Below are positions 54,068-62,872 of a stretch of DNA of 64,000 bases, piece after piece. The notes under the pieces are model-generated. The model was given only the letters and a program-made list of their open reading frames with translations, ran no database searches and was not told where the DNA came from. Every line of letters starts with the position of its first letter. The first letter of the stretch is position 1. Source of the stretch: an uncultured Veillonella sp. GTDB lineage: Bacteria; Bacillota; Negativicutes; Veillonellales; Veillonellaceae. The position numbers were made by a program, and so were the translations under genes. The stretch covers positions 1-64,000 of the forward strand of contig NZ_CAKQFJ010000011.1 in the NCBI RefSeq assembly GCF_934230905.1. Reading direction: 5' to 3'.

Positions 54068-54150
54068 CTGTATTTGTTGGGTGCAAATAGAGAGACGGTT
54101 AGTATATTTTGAATAAATAAACTCACTTTAAAGTTTTAGGAAGGAAGAAT

Positions 54151-54945
54151 ATGAAGTCAAAATATAGTAAGAGTAAAATTGCGGCATTAACTTTAATGTT
54201 TGTGTGTGCTACCACTGCGATGGCAAGCGCCACAACATTACAATATGGTGATAAAGGTAGAAATGTAATTGCAGTACAACAGCAATTAATTAAACACGGT
54301 TACAATGCAACCGATAAAAACGGTGTATATGGTAAGGAAACAAAATGGGCTGTACGCCTATTTCAACAAGATCGTGGCTTACCTGTAGATGGTATTATTG
54401 GACCTGCAACGTACAATGCGTTGATGGGGGCCCCTCGTACAACTAAGGCGGTGTTATCTAATAATGCAGCTACAAAAGCGGTGGCAACAAAATCTGCTTT
54501 TACTAATCAAAATGCACAATCTAGACGTCTTGCAGGCCAAAGCGTTAAGTTGAATAATTTGAAAAAAGTACAAACTCCAAATAATATTCAAGCTATTTTG
54601 GCGGAAGCTGATAAATATCGCGGCGTTCCTTATGTATTTGGTGGTACTACACCAAGTGGTTTTGATTGCTCTGGTTATGTTAAATATGTATTTGCAAAAC
54701 AAGGCATTTCATTACCTCGTTTAGCAGATGAGCAATACAATGTGGGCGTTGAAGTGTCTCGTGCAAACTTGAAAGCAGGGGATTTGGTGTTCTTCGAAAC
54801 ATACGAACCAGGTCCATCCCACTCTGGTATTTATATTGGTAATGGTAAATTTATTAGTGCTACATCTAGCCGTGGCGTAGCCGTAGCTGATCTTGATACT
54901 GGTTACTGGGGCGAGCGCTATATTGGTGCTAAACGCGTTATGTAA
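54151..54945 (+). CDS. Secreted NlpC/P60 peptidoglycan hydrolase with one PGBD
   Basis: The 264-residue protein has an N-terminal signal peptide ending near residue 27 (TTAMASA), a peptidoglycan-binding domain 1 (about 30-88, with LQYGDKGRNVIAVQQQL and DGIIGPATYNALMG), an Ala/Asn-rich linker, and a C-terminal NlpC/P60 domain with catalytic C173 (GFDCSGYV) and H224 (SHSGIYIG). It would cut peptide stems of the wall, probably as a gamma-D-glutamyl-diaminopimelate endopeptidase. It has a GGAAGGAAG site and is transcribed alone. A small hairpin (AATGGTTTC / GAAACCATT, 54948-54972) follows its stop. Confidence 0.92.
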   Translation: MKSKYSKSKIAALTLMFVCATTAMASATTLQYGDKGRNVIAVQQQLIKHGYNATDKNGVYGKETKWAVRLFQQDRGLPVDGIIGPATYNALMGAPRTTKAVLSNNAATKAVATKSAFTNQNAQSRRLAGQSVKLNNLKKVQTPNNIQAILAEADKYRGVPYVFGGTTPSGFDCSGYVKYVFAKQGISLPRLADEQYNVGVEVSRANLKAGDLVFFETYEPGPSHSGIYIGNGKFISATSSRGVAVADLDTGYWGERYIGAKRVM

Positions 54946-54999
54946 TGAATGGTTTCCTTGATAGAAACCATTAGCGAATGATAACTATATATGAGCCAT

Positions 55000-55053
55000 A
55001 AAAGAGGCTATACGAATCAATTAGATGCTGTTGATTTGTATAACCTCTTTTTT
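55000..55053 (+). terminator. Intrinsic terminator between the NlpC/P60 gene and alaS
   Basis: AAAAGAGG-C-TATACGAATCAA pairs with TTGATTTGTATA-A-CCTCTTTT and is followed by T. In 55054-55189, two TATAAT boxes (55124-55129, 55152-55157) are candidate alaS promoters. I see no T-box leader. Confidence 0.9.
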
Positions 55054-55189
55054 GTATGTGTGTCTATTATAATGATATATACAAGAATGTTTTAGTGAAG
55101 GTTAATTGTATCTAGATATAGGTTATAATAGATTTTCTATAGTTTTTACGTTATAATTAAGAGTAAATTATTTTAGGAGGAATATACAC

Positions 55190-57808
55190 ATGAAAGGTAA
55201 TGAACTGCGTCAAGCATACTTGCAGTTTTTTGAAAGCAAAGGACATTTAAAATTAGATAGTTTTTCTCTTATACCAGAAAACGATCCGTCTCTACTATTA
55301 ATCGGGGCAGGTATGGCGCCATTAAAGCCTTTCTTTACAGGTAAATTGGTACCTCCTTGTCATCGTATTACAACAAGCCAAAAATGTATGCGTACAGGAG
55401 ACCTTGAAAATGTAGGTCGTACTGCTCGTCACCATACATTCTTTGAAATGTTAGGTAATTTCTCGTTTGGTGATTACTTTAAAAAAGATGCCATTCATTG
55501 GGCATGGGAATTCTTAACCGAAGTAATAAAACTAGATAAAAATAGATTATATGTCACTGTATATCCAGATGACCAAGAAGCATATGATACATGGCATAAT
55601 GATTGTGGTGTAGAAGATAGTCATATTACTCGGTTAGAAGATAATTTCTGGGAAATTGGCGAAGGCCCTTGTGGACCAGATAGTGAAATTTTCTTTGACC
55701 AAGGTCCTGAACATGGCTGTGACGATCCTAACTGTGCACCAGGTTGTGATTGTGACCGTTACCTTGAAATTTGGAACCTCGTGTTCACTCAATTTAATAA
55801 AATGCCAGACGGTTCTTATGAGCCATTACAACATAAAAACATCGATACTGGCGCCGGTCTTGAACGATTGGCTTCCGTATTGCAACATTGCAAAACAAAC
55901 TTTGAAACAGATTTGATTTTTCCAATCATCGAAGCAACTGCAAAACGGGCTGGTGTAACATACAACGAAGATCCAAATACCGATGTTTCTTTGAAAGTTA
56001 TCGCTGACCATGCGCGTGCAGTAACTGCGTTAATTTCTGATGGTGTATTGCCATCTAATGAAGGTCGTGGTTATGTATTGCGCCGTATCTTGCGTCGTGC
56101 TGTACGTCATGGCCGTTTGCTTGGTATCGAAGGTTTATTCTTAACACCACTTATTGATGTAGTTGTGGATATTCTTGGCCCTGGTATTAAATCGATTGCT
56201 GAAAAACAAGATTTTGTTAAACGTGTAGTTCAAAACGAAGAAGAACGCTTTAATCAAACTTTGGAACAAGGCCTTGAATTATTAAACTCTTTAATCGATA
56301 CATTAACGGCTGAAAAAGCAACAGTAGTTCCTGGTACAGAAGTATTTAAATTATATGATACATATGGATTCCCTTGGGAATTAACAGAAGAAATTGCTTC
56401 TGAACGCGGTTTCACAATCGATCATGAAGGCTTTGATGCTGCTATGAAAGAACAACGTGAACGCGCTCGTGAAGCTCGCGTAAAAGAAGATGCTAAGGTA
56501 GCAACTCCAGACATTACATTCTTAAAAGATGAAGAACTTGTAGAAGATGAAGCAGAAACTGCATCCTCCGTATTGATGCTTGGTAAAGGGTCTGAACGCA
56601 TGCAAACAGCTGTGGATGGTGATGAAATTACCGTTATTGTGCGTACTACACCATTCCATGCTGAAGGTGGCGGTCAATTAGGTGATACAGGTTTTATCGT
56701 TGGTCCAATGGGTAAGGTAGAGGTTCATAATACAAAACGTTTACCTGAAGGTACTGTATATCATATTGGTACCGTTGTAGGGGGATCTATTTCTGAAGGC
56801 GATGATGTAACACTTGAAGTAGATGTCAATCGTCGTGCTGCAATGGCTCGTAATCATACAGCTACTCACTTGCTACATGCTGCATTAAAACGCGTTCTTG
56901 GGGAACATGTAAATCAAGCAGGTTCTTTGGTAACTCCTGATTATTTACGTTTTGACTTCACTCATTTTTCTCCTGTAACACAAGAAGAACTTGATCAAAT
57001 TGAAGCACTTGTAAATGAAGAAATCCTTAAAGCTACAGATCTTGCTATTGCTGAAATGTCTATGGACGAAGCAAAAGCAAAAGGTGCTATGGCACTCTTT
57101 GGAGATAAATATGGTGATGTAGTACGCGTAGTAGAAGTTCCTGGTTTCTCCATTGAATTATGTGGTGGTTCCCACGTAGGCAACACTGCATTCATTAGTT
57201 CCTTCCGTTTAACTTCTGAATCTGGTATTGGCTCTGGTGTACGTCGTATCGAAGCGATTACTGGTCGTGCAGCTCTTAACGCAGCAAAACATGATCGCTT
57301 AACGATTGAACATTTAGCAGGTGAACTAAAAACTAAACCAGCTCAAGTGGAAGAACGTTTGCATCAAATATTGGCAGAGGCTAAAGAAACTGCTAAGGAA
57401 TTAGATCAAATTCGCAAAGAAGTTTCTGCTGCTGGTGCTGCAGATATCGTAGCTGGTAAGGTTATGATTGGGGATGTACCGTTTGTAGGTGCATCTGTAA
57501 AAGCATCCTCTATTGATGAATTGCGTGACTTTGCTGATTTGGGATTAGATAAATTAAATGGTTCCGGTGTAGTTCTTGTAGGGGCTGCAATGGGCGATGA
57601 TAAGGTAAACTTTGTATGTAAAGTTTCCAAAGACGTTGTTGGTAAGGGTGTAAAAGCGGGCAATATCGTAAAAGCAGCAGCTCAAGTAGCTGGTGGTAAT
57701 GGTGGTGGCCGTCCGGATATGGCTCAAGCTGGCGGTAAGGAACCTGGTAAATTGATGGATGCCTTAAAAGCTGGTGGTGAAGCTGTTAAGGAAGCTCTTA
57801 ATGCATAA
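55190..57808 (+). CDS. alaS: Alanyl-tRNA synthetase
   Basis: AlaRS charges tRNA-Ala and edits mischarged Ser and Gly. The 872-residue protein is full length: class II catalytic core at the N-terminus, the tRNA-recognition region with DHARAVTALISDGVLPSNEG, the editing domain with zinc ligands H556 and H560 (HTATH) and C658 and H662 (CGGSH), and the C-terminal oligomerisation/DHHA1 region with GGNGGGRPDMAQAGG. The insertion CDDPNCAPGCDCD (about 182-194) is cysteine-rich. A TTAGGAGGAA site precedes the ATG. The gene begins a conserved Firmicutes cluster. Confidence 0.97.
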   Translation: MKGNELRQAYLQFFESKGHLKLDSFSLIPENDPSLLLIGAGMAPLKPFFTGKLVPPCHRITTSQKCMRTGDLENVGRTARHHTFFEMLGNFSFGDYFKKDAIHWAWEFLTEVIKLDKNRLYVTVYPDDQEAYDTWHNDCGVEDSHITRLEDNFWEIGEGPCGPDSEIFFDQGPEHGCDDPNCAPGCDCDRYLEIWNLVFTQFNKMPDGSYEPLQHKNIDTGAGLERLASVLQHCKTNFETDLIFPIIEATAKRAGVTYNEDPNTDVSLKVIADHARAVTALISDGVLPSNEGRGYVLRRILRRAVRHGRLLGIEGLFLTPLIDVVVDILGPGIKSIAEKQDFVKRVVQNEEERFNQTLEQGLELLNSLIDTLTAEKATVVPGTEVFKLYDTYGFPWELTEEIASERGFTIDHEGFDAAMKEQRERAREARVKEDAKVATPDITFLKDEELVEDEAETASSVLMLGKGSERMQTAVDGDEITVIVRTTPFHAEGGGQLGDTGFIVGPMGKVEVHNTKRLPEGTVYHIGTVVGGSISEGDDVTLEVDVNRRAAMARNHTATHLLHAALKRVLGEHVNQAGSLVTPDYLRFDFTHFSPVTQEELDQIEALVNEEILKATDLAIAEMSMDEAKAKGAMALFGDKYGDVVRVVEVPGFSIELCGGSHVGNTAFISSFRLTSESGIGSGVRRIEAITGRAALNAAKHDRLTIEHLAGELKTKPAQVEERLHQILAEAKETAKELDQIRKEVSAAGAADIVAGKVMIGDVPFVGASVKASSIDELRDFADLGLDKLNGSGVVLVGAAMGDDKVNFVCKVSKDVVGKGVKAGNIVKAAAQVAGGNGGGRPDMAQAGGKEPGKLMDALKAGGEAVKEALNA

Positions 57809-57860
57809 TACCGTGTGTAGACACTGAATATGTTATAATAGAAACATACAATACATATAT

Positions 57861-57882
57861 ATGGGCCACTTAAGTGGCCCAT
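57861..57882 (+). other. Perfect 22-base palindrome before ireB
   Basis: ATGGGCCACTT and AAGTGGCCCAT form a full 22-base palindrome, ending ten bases before the AGGAGGG ribosome-binding site of ireB. A TATAAT at 57834-57839 lies upstream. The core GGGCCACT / AGTGGCCC is the same as in the hemZ hairpin. Confidence 0.7.
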
Positions 57883-57903
57883 TCGTACAAAGGAGGGATA
57901 CCC

Positions 57904-58164
57904 ATGAAAGTTTCAGATGAAACTATGCTATTCCGTAAAGTAGACGATGAACCGATGACCGCCGAAGAGGTATTGACTCGTGTTTATAAATCCATTCAAG
58001 AAAAAGGATATAATCCTATTAATCAAATCTTAGGTTATCTTATTTCTGGGGATCCAGCGTACATTACAAGCTATAATAATGCACGTAGTGATATTCGCCG
58101 TTTAGAACGGGATGATTTAATTGAAGAATTATTAAAAGAATACGCAAAGGCTAAACAACTATAA
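57904..58164 (+). CDS. IreB family regulatory phosphoprotein (UPF0297)
   Basis: The 86-residue protein matches the YrzL/IreB family, with KGYNPINQILGYLISGDPAY and NNARSDIRRLERDDLIEELL as signatures. In Enterococcus faecalis IreB is phosphorylated on N-terminal threonines by the PASTA kinase IreK and affects cephalosporin resistance. Threonines at positions 7 and 20 are present here, but whether a kinase acts on them is unknown. I use ATG 57904, with AAGGAGGG upstream; an earlier in-frame start at 57874 lies inside the palindrome. The next gene overlaps its stop by one base. Confidence 0.9.
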   Translation: MKVSDETMLFRKVDDEPMTAEEVLTRVYKSIQEKGYNPINQILGYLISGDPAYITSYNNARSDIRRLERDDLIEELLKEYAKAKQL

Positions 58165-58586
58165 TGAGAATTATGGCATTAGACGTGGGAAGTCGCACTA
58201 TTGGCATTGCATGTAGTGATGCCCTATTGATGACTGCTCAAGGTATAGAAACGATTCGTCGTACATCCTTAGAAAATGATTTTAGCCGATTGCGTGAATT
58301 GATTTCCGAATACGAAGTGCATGAACTCGTAGTGGGCATGCCGAAGAATATGAACGGCACCAAGGGTGATCGTGCTGAAAAAACGGAAGAGTTTGTCGAA
58401 AAAATGAAGACGGTTATCGACTTGCCTGTTACATTTTGGGATGAACGGTTATCTACCGTTATGGCCGAACGTCAACTTATCGCAGCTGATGTGAGTCGTA
58501 AAAAACGAAAGGGCATCATCGATAAAATGGCTGCTGTCGTTATTTTACAAGGCTATTTAGACAGACTACAATTTAGTAAATCTTAA
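58164..58586 (+). CDS. ruvX: Putative Holliday junction resolvase / pre-16S nuclease RuvX (YqgF)
   Basis: The 140-residue protein is a RNase H-fold nuclease of the YqgF family, with ALDVGSRTIGIA near the start (first acidic residue D7), VVGMPKNMNGTKG in the middle and FWDERLSTVMAERQL near residue 92. In E. coli YqgF processes the 5' end of pre-16S rRNA; a resolvase role is also proposed. It is coupled to ireB by a one-base overlap and belongs to the alaS-ireB-ruvX-DUF1292-mltG cluster conserved in Firmicutes. Confidence 0.92.
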   Translation: MRIMALDVGSRTIGIACSDALLMTAQGIETIRRTSLENDFSRLRELISEYEVHELVVGMPKNMNGTKGDRAEKTEEFVEKMKTVIDLPVTFWDERLSTVMAERQLIAADVSRKKRKGIIDKMAAVVILQGYLDRLQFSKS

Positions 58587-58652
58587 TTTGCATAGATATC
58601 TAATGCGAATATCATACAGGTTCTTATATACATAATAAAGGAGGGAATACTC

Positions 58653-58943
58653 ATGGTTGATCAAAATTACGAGGGTGAAATCTTCTATCTCGAATTTGAA
58701 GACGAAGATGGCAACAAACAATATTTCACAGAAGACGTAATCTTAAACTACGAAGGTCAAGAATACGCTGTTCTTGTTCATGTACAAGATGAAGATCATG
58801 AAGGTCAAGATGATACATATATGATTTTGGCTCGTATTGAAACAAACGATGAAGGCGTAGAAGAATACGTACCATTAGATGAAGATGATGAAAATTTCGA
58901 AGCATTAGTTACTATGTACGAATCAATGGGAGAAGAGGAATAA
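58653..58943 (+). CDS. DUF1292 protein (YrzB family)
   Basis: The 96-residue, strongly acidic protein has the YrzB/DUF1292 pattern: short beta-type segments rich in Glu and Asp (FEDEDGNKQYF, YEGQEYAVLVHVQD, ILARIETNDEGVEEY). No catalytic residues are evident and the function is unknown. The position between ruvX and mltG is conserved in Firmicutes. A GGAGGG site precedes the ATG and a strong terminator follows, so this ends the alaS-region transcript. Confidence 0.88.
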   Translation: MVDQNYEGEIFYLEFEDEDGNKQYFTEDVILNYEGQEYAVLVHVQDEDHEGQDDTYMILARIETNDEGVEEYVPLDEDDENFEALVTMYESMGEEE

Positions 58944-58960
58944 CCTCTTGAAGCCTTAAG

Positions 58961-58997
58961 GCCCTGGTATAGCAATTGTTATATCAGGGCTTTTTTT
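58961..58997 (+). terminator. Intrinsic terminator after the DUF1292 gene
   Basis: GCCCTG-G-TATA pairs with TATA-T-CAGGGC around a loop of about nine bases and is followed by seven T. Confidence 0.92.
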
Positions 58998-59081
58998 ATG
59001 GAGTATATGTGTCATTGTGTAGCTCTAATTATTTCCTGTATAGATAAAATAAAAGAATAGATACATCGAAAGCCTTTAATA

Positions 59082-59090
59082 TGGTATAAT
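59082..59090 (+). promoter_or_regulatory. Extended -10 promoter before mltG
   Basis: TGG followed by TATAAT at 59085-59090 is an extended -10 element, in the same TATGGTATAAT string as before ftsK. Confidence 0.5.
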
Positions 59091-59131
59091 AAGATGATAT
59101 ACAATAGTTTGTAATAGAAAGGAACTCATCC

Positions 59132-60541
59132 ATGAGAAAAGCCTTAAAATATGTTTCTGTAGGTGTTCTTAGCCTTGCAATAGTAAGTGGAGGTGCGTTA
59201 GGTGCATCCTATTTTGTACCAAATACCTTTACTGATGATGGTGAATCCCAAGTCCTTGTGATAGGGAAGGATGCAACAGGAACAGAAATTGCCGATATGC
59301 TCTATGAACATGGGCTAATTAGGTCAACACAGGTATTCAAATTATGGTTAGCTCTTAGCGGAGCTGGTTCAAAATTACAATCTGGTCACTACCAGATTCC
59401 TAACAAGGTATCAGTTCATGAATTAATTAATTTATTACAAGAAGGTCACGTTGAATCTATTAAATTAACGATTCCTGAAGGTTATACTGTTGGGGATATT
59501 GCTATTGCTCTTGAAAAAGCTCAAATTATGAAAGCATCTGATTTTTTGGCAGAAGCAAAAACATTTGTCCCATATCCTTATATGAAGGGGACAAAACCGA
59601 CTACATATCCTGTAGAAGGATTTTTATTCCCAAGTACGTATGAAGTCCCAGTTGGTGCTACACCAAAAGATGTTATTTTGATGATGTCTGAACAAATGAA
59701 TCGTTATTTGACACCAGCGGTTAAAAAGCAAATTCAAGCACAACATATGAGTATCCATGATTTTGTAACATTGGCATCCATTGTTGAACGGGAATCTCTT
59801 TTTGATGCGGACCGTCCAACTATTGCAGGTGTGTTTAAGAGACGGTTAGCTCATGGCATTCCATTGCAATCTGATGCTACTATTTCCTATGTGTTAGGAT
59901 ATGCAAAGGAAAATGTGACTATTGGTGATACTCAATTACAAAGTCCGTATAATACTTACGTAAGTAAAGGATTACCACCAGGTCCAATTGCTAACCCTGG
60001 TAAAAAGGCTTTGGATGCCGTACTGTATGCTGAAGATACGGATTATTTATATTTTGTAGCGGATAAAGAGGGGCATAATCATTTTTCAAAAACATATGCT
60101 GAACATTTAGCAGAGGTTGAAAAAATCTATGGCGCGGATAAAGCAGCTGCTGGATCCTCTAATCAAGGACAAGCACCTGCATTGGCGCAAGCAGGTCCTA
60201 ACTATGATGTAGCGGCTACATCAGAACCTGACTATAATTATAGTTCAGCAGAGGCGGTGGCAGCAGATTCTCAATATGTTGATGTAGAACCAACTTATAC
60301 ATATACACCAACTACGGTGCCAGCTGCAACTCAACAAACCTCGACACCAGCAGCACCGGCGGCTGAACGACAAGTTACAACACCATCGCCAAGTCAAATA
60401 CCTGAAAGTATGCAACAGGTTATTCCACAACAATCTGCACCAGTTCAGTCTGCACCAGCAGCAGAGGAACCTCGCGTTATAAGATCTACTACACAAACAG
60501 CTCCATCTACTGGTAATTCACGTGGCGGTGTTGATCGATAA
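59132..60541 (+). CDS. mltG: Endolytic transglycosylase MltG with disordered tail
   Basis: MltG cuts nascent glycan strands inside the chain, setting their length. The 469-residue protein has one N-terminal membrane helix (about 9-29), a LysM-like part, and the YceG domain with catalytic E219 (ASIVERES), matching E. coli E218. The domain ends with the conserved LYFVADKEGHNHFSKTYAEH near residue 325. About 125 further residues form a Pro-, Ala-, Gln- and Thr-rich tail without clear structure, not present in most MltG. It belongs to the conserved mltG-trmR-trhP order. Confidence 0.93.
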   Translation: MRKALKYVSVGVLSLAIVSGGALGASYFVPNTFTDDGESQVLVIGKDATGTEIADMLYEHGLIRSTQVFKLWLALSGAGSKLQSGHYQIPNKVSVHELINLLQEGHVESIKLTIPEGYTVGDIAIALEKAQIMKASDFLAEAKTFVPYPYMKGTKPTTYPVEGFLFPSTYEVPVGATPKDVILMMSEQMNRYLTPAVKKQIQAQHMSIHDFVTLASIVERESLFDADRPTIAGVFKRRLAHGIPLQSDATISYVLGYAKENVTIGDTQLQSPYNTYVSKGLPPGPIANPGKKALDAVLYAEDTDYLYFVADKEGHNHFSKTYAEHLAEVEKIYGADKAAAGSSNQGQAPALAQAGPNYDVAATSEPDYNYSSAEAVAADSQYVDVEPTYTYTPTTVPAATQQTSTPAAPAAERQVTTPSPSQIPESMQQVIPQQSAPVQSAPAAEEPRVIRSTTQTAPSTGNSRGGVDR

Positions 60542-60570
60542 TATACATTATTCATAGTGTGTAGTAGTAT

Positions 60571-60604
60571 ATCATATACGCATAGTGCTTTGTGCGTATA
60601 TGAT
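60571..60604 (+). other. Perfect 12-bp hairpin between mltG and trmR
   Basis: ATCATATACGCA (60571-60582) pairs perfectly with TGCGTATATGAT (60593-60604) around a ten-base loop. No T-run follows. It may be a weak terminator or an RNA-processing or stability element within the operon. Confidence 0.6.
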
Positions 60605-60648
60605 TGCTTTCACAGTCAAATATATAGCAGGAATTTATAATACATTTT

Positions 60649-61254
60649 ATGGAATTAAATGAGATATTAAATGAGCAGCGTATTTACGCGATGATTAATA
60701 ATGTGCCTATCCTTCGGGAATCTGAGGTGCATTTATTTGAAGAATTGATTGGATTATACCGGCCCACCTCTGTGTTGGAGGTGGGCACCGCCATTGGTTA
60801 CTCTACATTACTGATGGCACCCCTTATTGAACGAGGCGGTCGGATTACATCCATTGAGCTTGATGAAGTTCGTCATGAAATGGCTAAATATTACATCGGT
60901 CATTCTGCATATAAGGATCAGATTACTTTAATTAAGGGTGATGCGAAGGACGTATTAACTCAAATTAAAGGTGAATATGACTTGGTATTCTTAGATGGAC
61001 CGAAGGGACAATATTTAAGTCAACTGGAGGTTATATTGCCACATGTGAAGGTAGGGGGCGTAATCCTTGCCGACAATGTTCTGTTTAGAGGATATGTGCG
61101 TGGTGATAAAGAAACTCCACATCGATTTAAAACGATTGTGAAACGATTACAAGCGTATTTAGCCTATGTAGAAAATAAAGAATTATTTAACACTACCATT
61201 TACCCAATGGGAGATGGTATGAGTGTGAGTGTGTGGAAAGGACACAACAAATAA
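60649..61254 (+). CDS. trmR: tRNA 5-hydroxyuridine methyltransferase TrmR (O-methyltransferase)
   Basis: The 201-residue class I SAM methyltransferase has the motif EVGTAIGYSTLLMA (about residue 42), a SIELDE acidic strand and the metal-binding FLDGPKGQY / ILADNVLF segments of the O-methyltransferase 3 family. In B. subtilis TrmR (YrrM) methylates 5-hydroxyuridine at the wobble position to mo5U. The next gene makes hydroxyuridine in that pathway, which supports the call over a catechol-type substrate. Its stop overlaps the next ATG by one base. Confidence 0.87.
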   Translation: MELNEILNEQRIYAMINNVPILRESEVHLFEELIGLYRPTSVLEVGTAIGYSTLLMAPLIERGGRITSIELDEVRHEMAKYYIGHSAYKDQITLIKGDAKDVLTQIKGEYDLVFLDGPKGQYLSQLEVILPHVKVGGVILADNVLFRGYVRGDKETPHRFKTIVKRLQAYLAYVENKELFNTTIYPMGDGMSVSVWKGHNK

Positions 61255-62495
61255 TGGCAGATCATTTTATGGAATTGCTTTGTCCAGCAGGTAATATGGA
61301 CAAGTTAAAAATGGCTATTCGCTATGGTGCGGATGCCGTTTATTGTGCTGGTAAACGATTTGGTTTGCGCGCTGGTAACTCTAATTTTTCTGATGAAGAG
61401 TTGAAAGAAGCCGTTCAATTTGTACATGAGCATGGTAAGAAGATTCATGTTACATGTAACATTATTCCTCATAATGAAGACTTTGAGGGCCTTGAGGACT
61501 ATTTAAAATTTCTTGAAAGTATCGGTGTCGATGCGATTATTGTAGCCGATATGGGGATTTTTAGTTTGGCTAAACGAGTAGCGCCAGGTCTTGAACTTCA
61601 TGTTAGTACACAGGCATCCACAACGAACTGGCATACAGTGCAAATGTGGAAAGAACTTGGGGCAGCTCGTGTTGTAGCAGCTCGTGAAGTATCTGTAGCA
61701 GATCTTAAAGAAATGAAGGAACATGTAGATATTGAAATCGAATCTTTTGTACATGGATCTATGTGTATTTCTTATTCTGGTCGTTGCCTATTATCAAATT
61801 ATATGACGGGCACACGCGATGCTAATCGTGGTCAATGTTCTCAATCTTGTCGATGGAAATATAGCATTGTAGAATCTAATCGACCTGGTGAATATTATCC
61901 AATCGAAGAAGATGAGCATGGTACCTATATCTTTAACTCTAAGGATTTATGTCTTATTCATCGCATTCCAGAATTGTATGAAGCGGGCATCGATAGTCTT
62001 AAAATTGAAGGCCGTATGAAATCTGTTCACTACTGTGCAACGGTAGCTAAGGTATACCGCACGGCTATAGACACCTATTTGAAAGAACGTGAAAACTGGT
62101 ATGTTCGCCCGGAATGGATTGCAGAATTAGAGAAAATTTCTCACCGACCTTATACTGATGGCTTTGCTAATGGTCGTCCTGATGAAAGCGCACAAAACTA
62201 TGGAAAATCTACAAATACGCAAACACATGATTTTATTGGCTTAGTTCTTGGATATAATGATGAAGAAAAATATGTAGATCTAGAACAACGCAATAATTTC
62301 AAGGTAGGTGACAAGGTGGAATTTTGCCAACCTAAAGGGGAATTAGTAGAGGCTGTTATTGAAAAAATGACAGATGAAGATGGTAACCCTATCGATGTAG
62401 CACCTCATGCACAAATGAAGGTTCGATTGTATATGGATACAAAATTAGAACCATACTCTATGATGCGCCGCGAGTGTAAGGTGAAGGCAGATTAA
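61254..62495 (+). CDS. U32-family tRNA hydroxylation protein (TrhP-like)
   Basis: From ATG 61254 (GGAAAGGA upstream) the 413-residue protein matches peptidase family U32, with ELLCPAGNMDKLKMAIRYGA at the start and the cysteine set MCISYSGRCLLSNYMTG / NRGQCSQSCRW in the middle. Members TrhP and YrrN/YrrO make 5-hydroxyuridine on tRNA, using prephenate. Older annotation as a protease or collagenase is probably misleading. B. subtilis has two such genes (yrrN, yrrO) here; only one is present in this window. An in-frame start at 61233 lies within trmR. Confidence 0.88.
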   Translation: MADHFMELLCPAGNMDKLKMAIRYGADAVYCAGKRFGLRAGNSNFSDEELKEAVQFVHEHGKKIHVTCNIIPHNEDFEGLEDYLKFLESIGVDAIIVADMGIFSLAKRVAPGLELHVSTQASTTNWHTVQMWKELGAARVVAAREVSVADLKEMKEHVDIEIESFVHGSMCISYSGRCLLSNYMTGTRDANRGQCSQSCRWKYSIVESNRPGEYYPIEEDEHGTYIFNSKDLCLIHRIPELYEAGIDSLKIEGRMKSVHYCATVAKVYRTAIDTYLKERENWYVRPEWIAELEKISHRPYTDGFANGRPDESAQNYGKSTNTQTHDFIGLVLGYNDEEKYVDLEQRNNFKVGDKVEFCQPKGELVEAVIEKMTDEDGNPIDVAPHAQMKVRLYMDTKLEPYSMMRRECKVKAD

Positions 62496-62496
62496 T

Positions 62497-62826
62497 ATGG
62501 TAGATGAACACACAGACGGTATCATGGTATCTGATAGATTAGATGGTGACCTTGCTAAGGTGGCTCCTTTACTACCATCACGTTCGCTTTCTGGCTTTCC
62601 TGAACCTCCAGAGTATACTGGAACTGGCGAAGAATCGTATTTATATTTTCATATAGATCCGAAGTATACAAATTATGTAAATCGTATCTTAGAGGGCTAT
62701 GAATACATAGGTGTCATGACTAGCGTAGATAAGGTAGGGAGCTGTATGGTGCGATGTACACCTGATACACGTAGCTTAGCAATTGAAATCTTATCGCGCT
62801 TGCCAGAGGTTACCTTAGACCTATAG
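62497..62826 (+). CDS. DUF4911 domain protein
   Basis: The 109-residue protein starts one base after the U32 gene stop and is probably co-translated with it. The C-terminal 65 residues (SYLYFHIDPKYTNYVNRILEG in part, then SCMVRCTPDTRSLAIEIL) match DUF4911, a short domain of unknown function found mostly in Firmicutes next to U32 genes. The N-terminal 40 residues are polar and probably flexible. The link with tRNA hydroxylation is by position only. Confidence 0.8.
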   Translation: MVDEHTDGIMVSDRLDGDLAKVAPLLPSRSLSGFPEPPEYTGTGEESYLYFHIDPKYTNYVNRILEGYEYIGVMTSVDKVGSCMVRCTPDTRSLAIEILSRLPEVTLDL

Positions 62827-62872
62827 TTCATTAACATAGATTAGAGAATTATCCAAATTTAGGAGAATAATA

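Noticed and set aside
55054..55189. T-box leader before alaS (and before hisS or aspS)
   Set aside because: No T-box sequence (such as TGGNACCGCG) or antiterminator is seen; hisS and aspS have no intergenic space at all.
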